Assembly: GCA_036123635.1 (NCBI GenBank)
Contig: JAZADL010000195.1
Location: 1 to 7,137, forward strand
DNA length: 7,137 nucleotides
Reading direction: 5' to 3'
Origin: UBA9410 sp036123635
GTDB taxonomy: Bacteria; Actinomycetota; Acidimicrobiia; Acidimicrobiales; MedAcidi-G1
Shown here: positions 6,180-7,137 of the stretch, one piece after another
How positions within the stretch are numbered: position 1 is the stretch's first letter
Layout of the letters: the number at the start of each line of letters is the position of its first letter
Notes under the pieces: model-generated
Databases searched by the model: none
Told to the model about the DNA's origin: nothing
The model's input: the letters and a program-made list of their open reading frames with translations, nothing else
Program-made: the position numbers and the translations under genes

Positions 6180-7137
6180 AGGGAGATGGGAAGGTCGTCG
6201 GCCTCGGTGAACTCGTCGGCCACCGCTTGGACCTCGGTTGGAGCCTCCGGCTCGGTCTCCGGCTCCTCGACAGGCTGGACTTCCCGCCAAACCCGGTCGG
6301 TGATCTCGACCATGACCTCGGGATTCTCGAGCAAGAACTTCTTGGCGTTCTCCCTGCCCTGGCCGAGCTGTTCGCCTTCGTACGTGTACCAAGCCCCTGA
6401 CTTCTTGACGACGCCCAGGTCCACCCCGAGGTCCACCACGGAACCCTCCCGGCTGATGCCACGCCCGTACATGATGTCGAACTCGGCCTGGCGGAACGGC
6501 GGGGCGCACTTGTTCTTGACGACCTTGACCCGGGTGCGGTTCCCCACCACCTCGAGGCCATCCTTGATGGCCTCGATCCGGCGGATGTCCAGGCGGACCG
6601 ACGAGTAGAACTTCAGGGCTCGACCACCGGGCGTGGTTTCCGGCGATCCGAACATAACGCCGATCTTTTCCCGCAGTTGGTTGATGAAGATGAGGATCGT
6701 CTGGGACTTGTTCAGGTTCGAGGTGAGCTTGCGTAGCGCCTGGGACATGAGGCGGGCCTGCAGGCCCACGTGTGCGTCGCCCATCTCGCCCTCGATCTCG
6801 GCGCGTGGGGTGAGGGCAGCTACGGAGTCGACTACTACCACGTCGAGAGCTCCGGAGCGTACGAGCATGTCGGCGATCTCGAGGGCCTGCTCTCCGGTGT
6901 CGGGCTGGGAGATTAGGAGTTCGTCTACATCGACGCCGATGGCCCGGGCGTAGGTCGGATCCATTGCGTGCTCGGCGTCGATGTATGCGCAGATGCCGCC
7001 GTTGCGCTGGGCCTCGGCGACAACGTGGGTGGCCAGGGTGGTCTTGCCCGAGCCCTCCGGCCCGAAGATCTCAACGACCCTCCCCCGTGGGATGCCACCG
7101 ATGCCTAACGCCAGGTCCAGCGCCAGGGCTCCGGTGG
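6170..7137 (-). CDS. recA: Recombinase RecA (N-terminal about 40-45 residues outside window)
   Basis: RecA polymerises on single-stranded DNA, drives ATP-dependent strand exchange in recombinational repair, and promotes LexA self-cleavage in the SOS response. The window holds 321 codons plus stop; the first visible residues (TGALALDLALGIGGIPRGRVVEIFG) match the family from about E. coli residue 42. Seen next, in fragment numbering: Walker A GPEGSGKT (25-32), YIDAEHAMDP with the catalytic Glu region, Walker B VVVVDSVAAL, loop L1 EIEGEMGDAHVGLQARLMSQALRK, and loop L2 INQLREKIGVMFGSPETTPGGRALKFY. The C-terminal domain ends in an acidic tail rich in Glu and Asp, as expected. No intein interrupts the visible part, unlike in some mycobacteria. 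The Walker A carries Gly where most RecA proteins have Ser (GPESSGKT). miaB follows after 87 nt; no recX lies between. The promoter and any LexA box would be upstream, outside the window. Confidence 0.97.
   Translation of the reverse strand, partial: TGALALDLALGIGGIPRGRVVEIFGPEGSGKTTLATHVVAEAQRNGGICAYIDAEHAMDPTYARAIGVDVDELLISQPDTGEQALEIADMLVRSGALDVVVVDSVAALTPRAEIEGEMGDAHVGLQARLMSQALRKLTSNLNKSQTILIFINQLREKIGVMFGSPETTPGGRALKFYSSVRLDIRRIEAIKDGLEVVGNRTRVKVVKNKCAPPFRQAEFDIMYGRGISREGSVVDLGVDLGVVKKSGAWYTYEGEQLGQGRENAKKFLLENPEVMVEITDRVWREVQPVEEPETEPEAPTEVQAVADEFTEADDLPISLED

Overview
The window is a compact, GC-rich (roughly two thirds G+C by eye) piece of a bacterial chromosome. Every supportable gene lies on the minus strand, so transcription runs from high to low coordinates: recA (5' end cut off by the window) > miaB > miaA > dapF > hflX > dapC-like aminotransferase > dapD (3' end cut off). 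There is no stretch of even 100 bases without a gene, and I see no RNA gene, mobile element, CRISPR array or phage gene.

Origin. The order recA ... miaB ... miaA-dapF-hflX is a well-known actinobacterial neighbourhood; in Mycobacterium it is interrupted by recX and other genes. High GC, several GTG starts (miaB, miaA, dapF, dapC) and the actinobacterial look of MiaB (RTYxVRTYGCQMN), HflX and DapC agree with an actinobacterium. The stripped-down order, the lack of recX, and dapC and dapD following hflX suggest a lineage away from Mycobacterium and Streptomyces. An Acidimicrobiia-like origin is my guess, not something the sequence proves.

Layout. 6170-7137 is RecA (recombination, SOS). 6083-6169 is a short spacer holding two GC-rich hairpins without a U tract. 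3687-6082 holds miaB and miaA, which together make the ms2i6A37 modification of tRNAs reading UNN codons. 2813-3625 is dapF, 1426-2820 is the ribosome-associated GTPase HflX, 296-1429 is a DapC-type aminotransferase, and 1-233 is the N-terminus of DapD. Spacings are 87, 5, 61, -8, -4 and 62 nt, which suggests one or a few co-transcribed units with translational coupling at miaB/miaA, dapF/hflX and hflX/dapC.

Function. Three enzymes of the succinylase branch of diaminopimelate/lysine synthesis sit here (DapD, DapC, DapF); the desuccinylase DapE is not in the window. The most interesting observation is that DapF carries Ser where the family has its first catalytic Cys, while the second catalytic Cys and the other substrate-binding residues remain. 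Second, the DapD N-terminus resembles the Escherichia coli-type enzyme rather than the form known from Mycobacterium. Otherwise this is conserved housekeeping DNA, and I find no evidence of a new multi-gene system.
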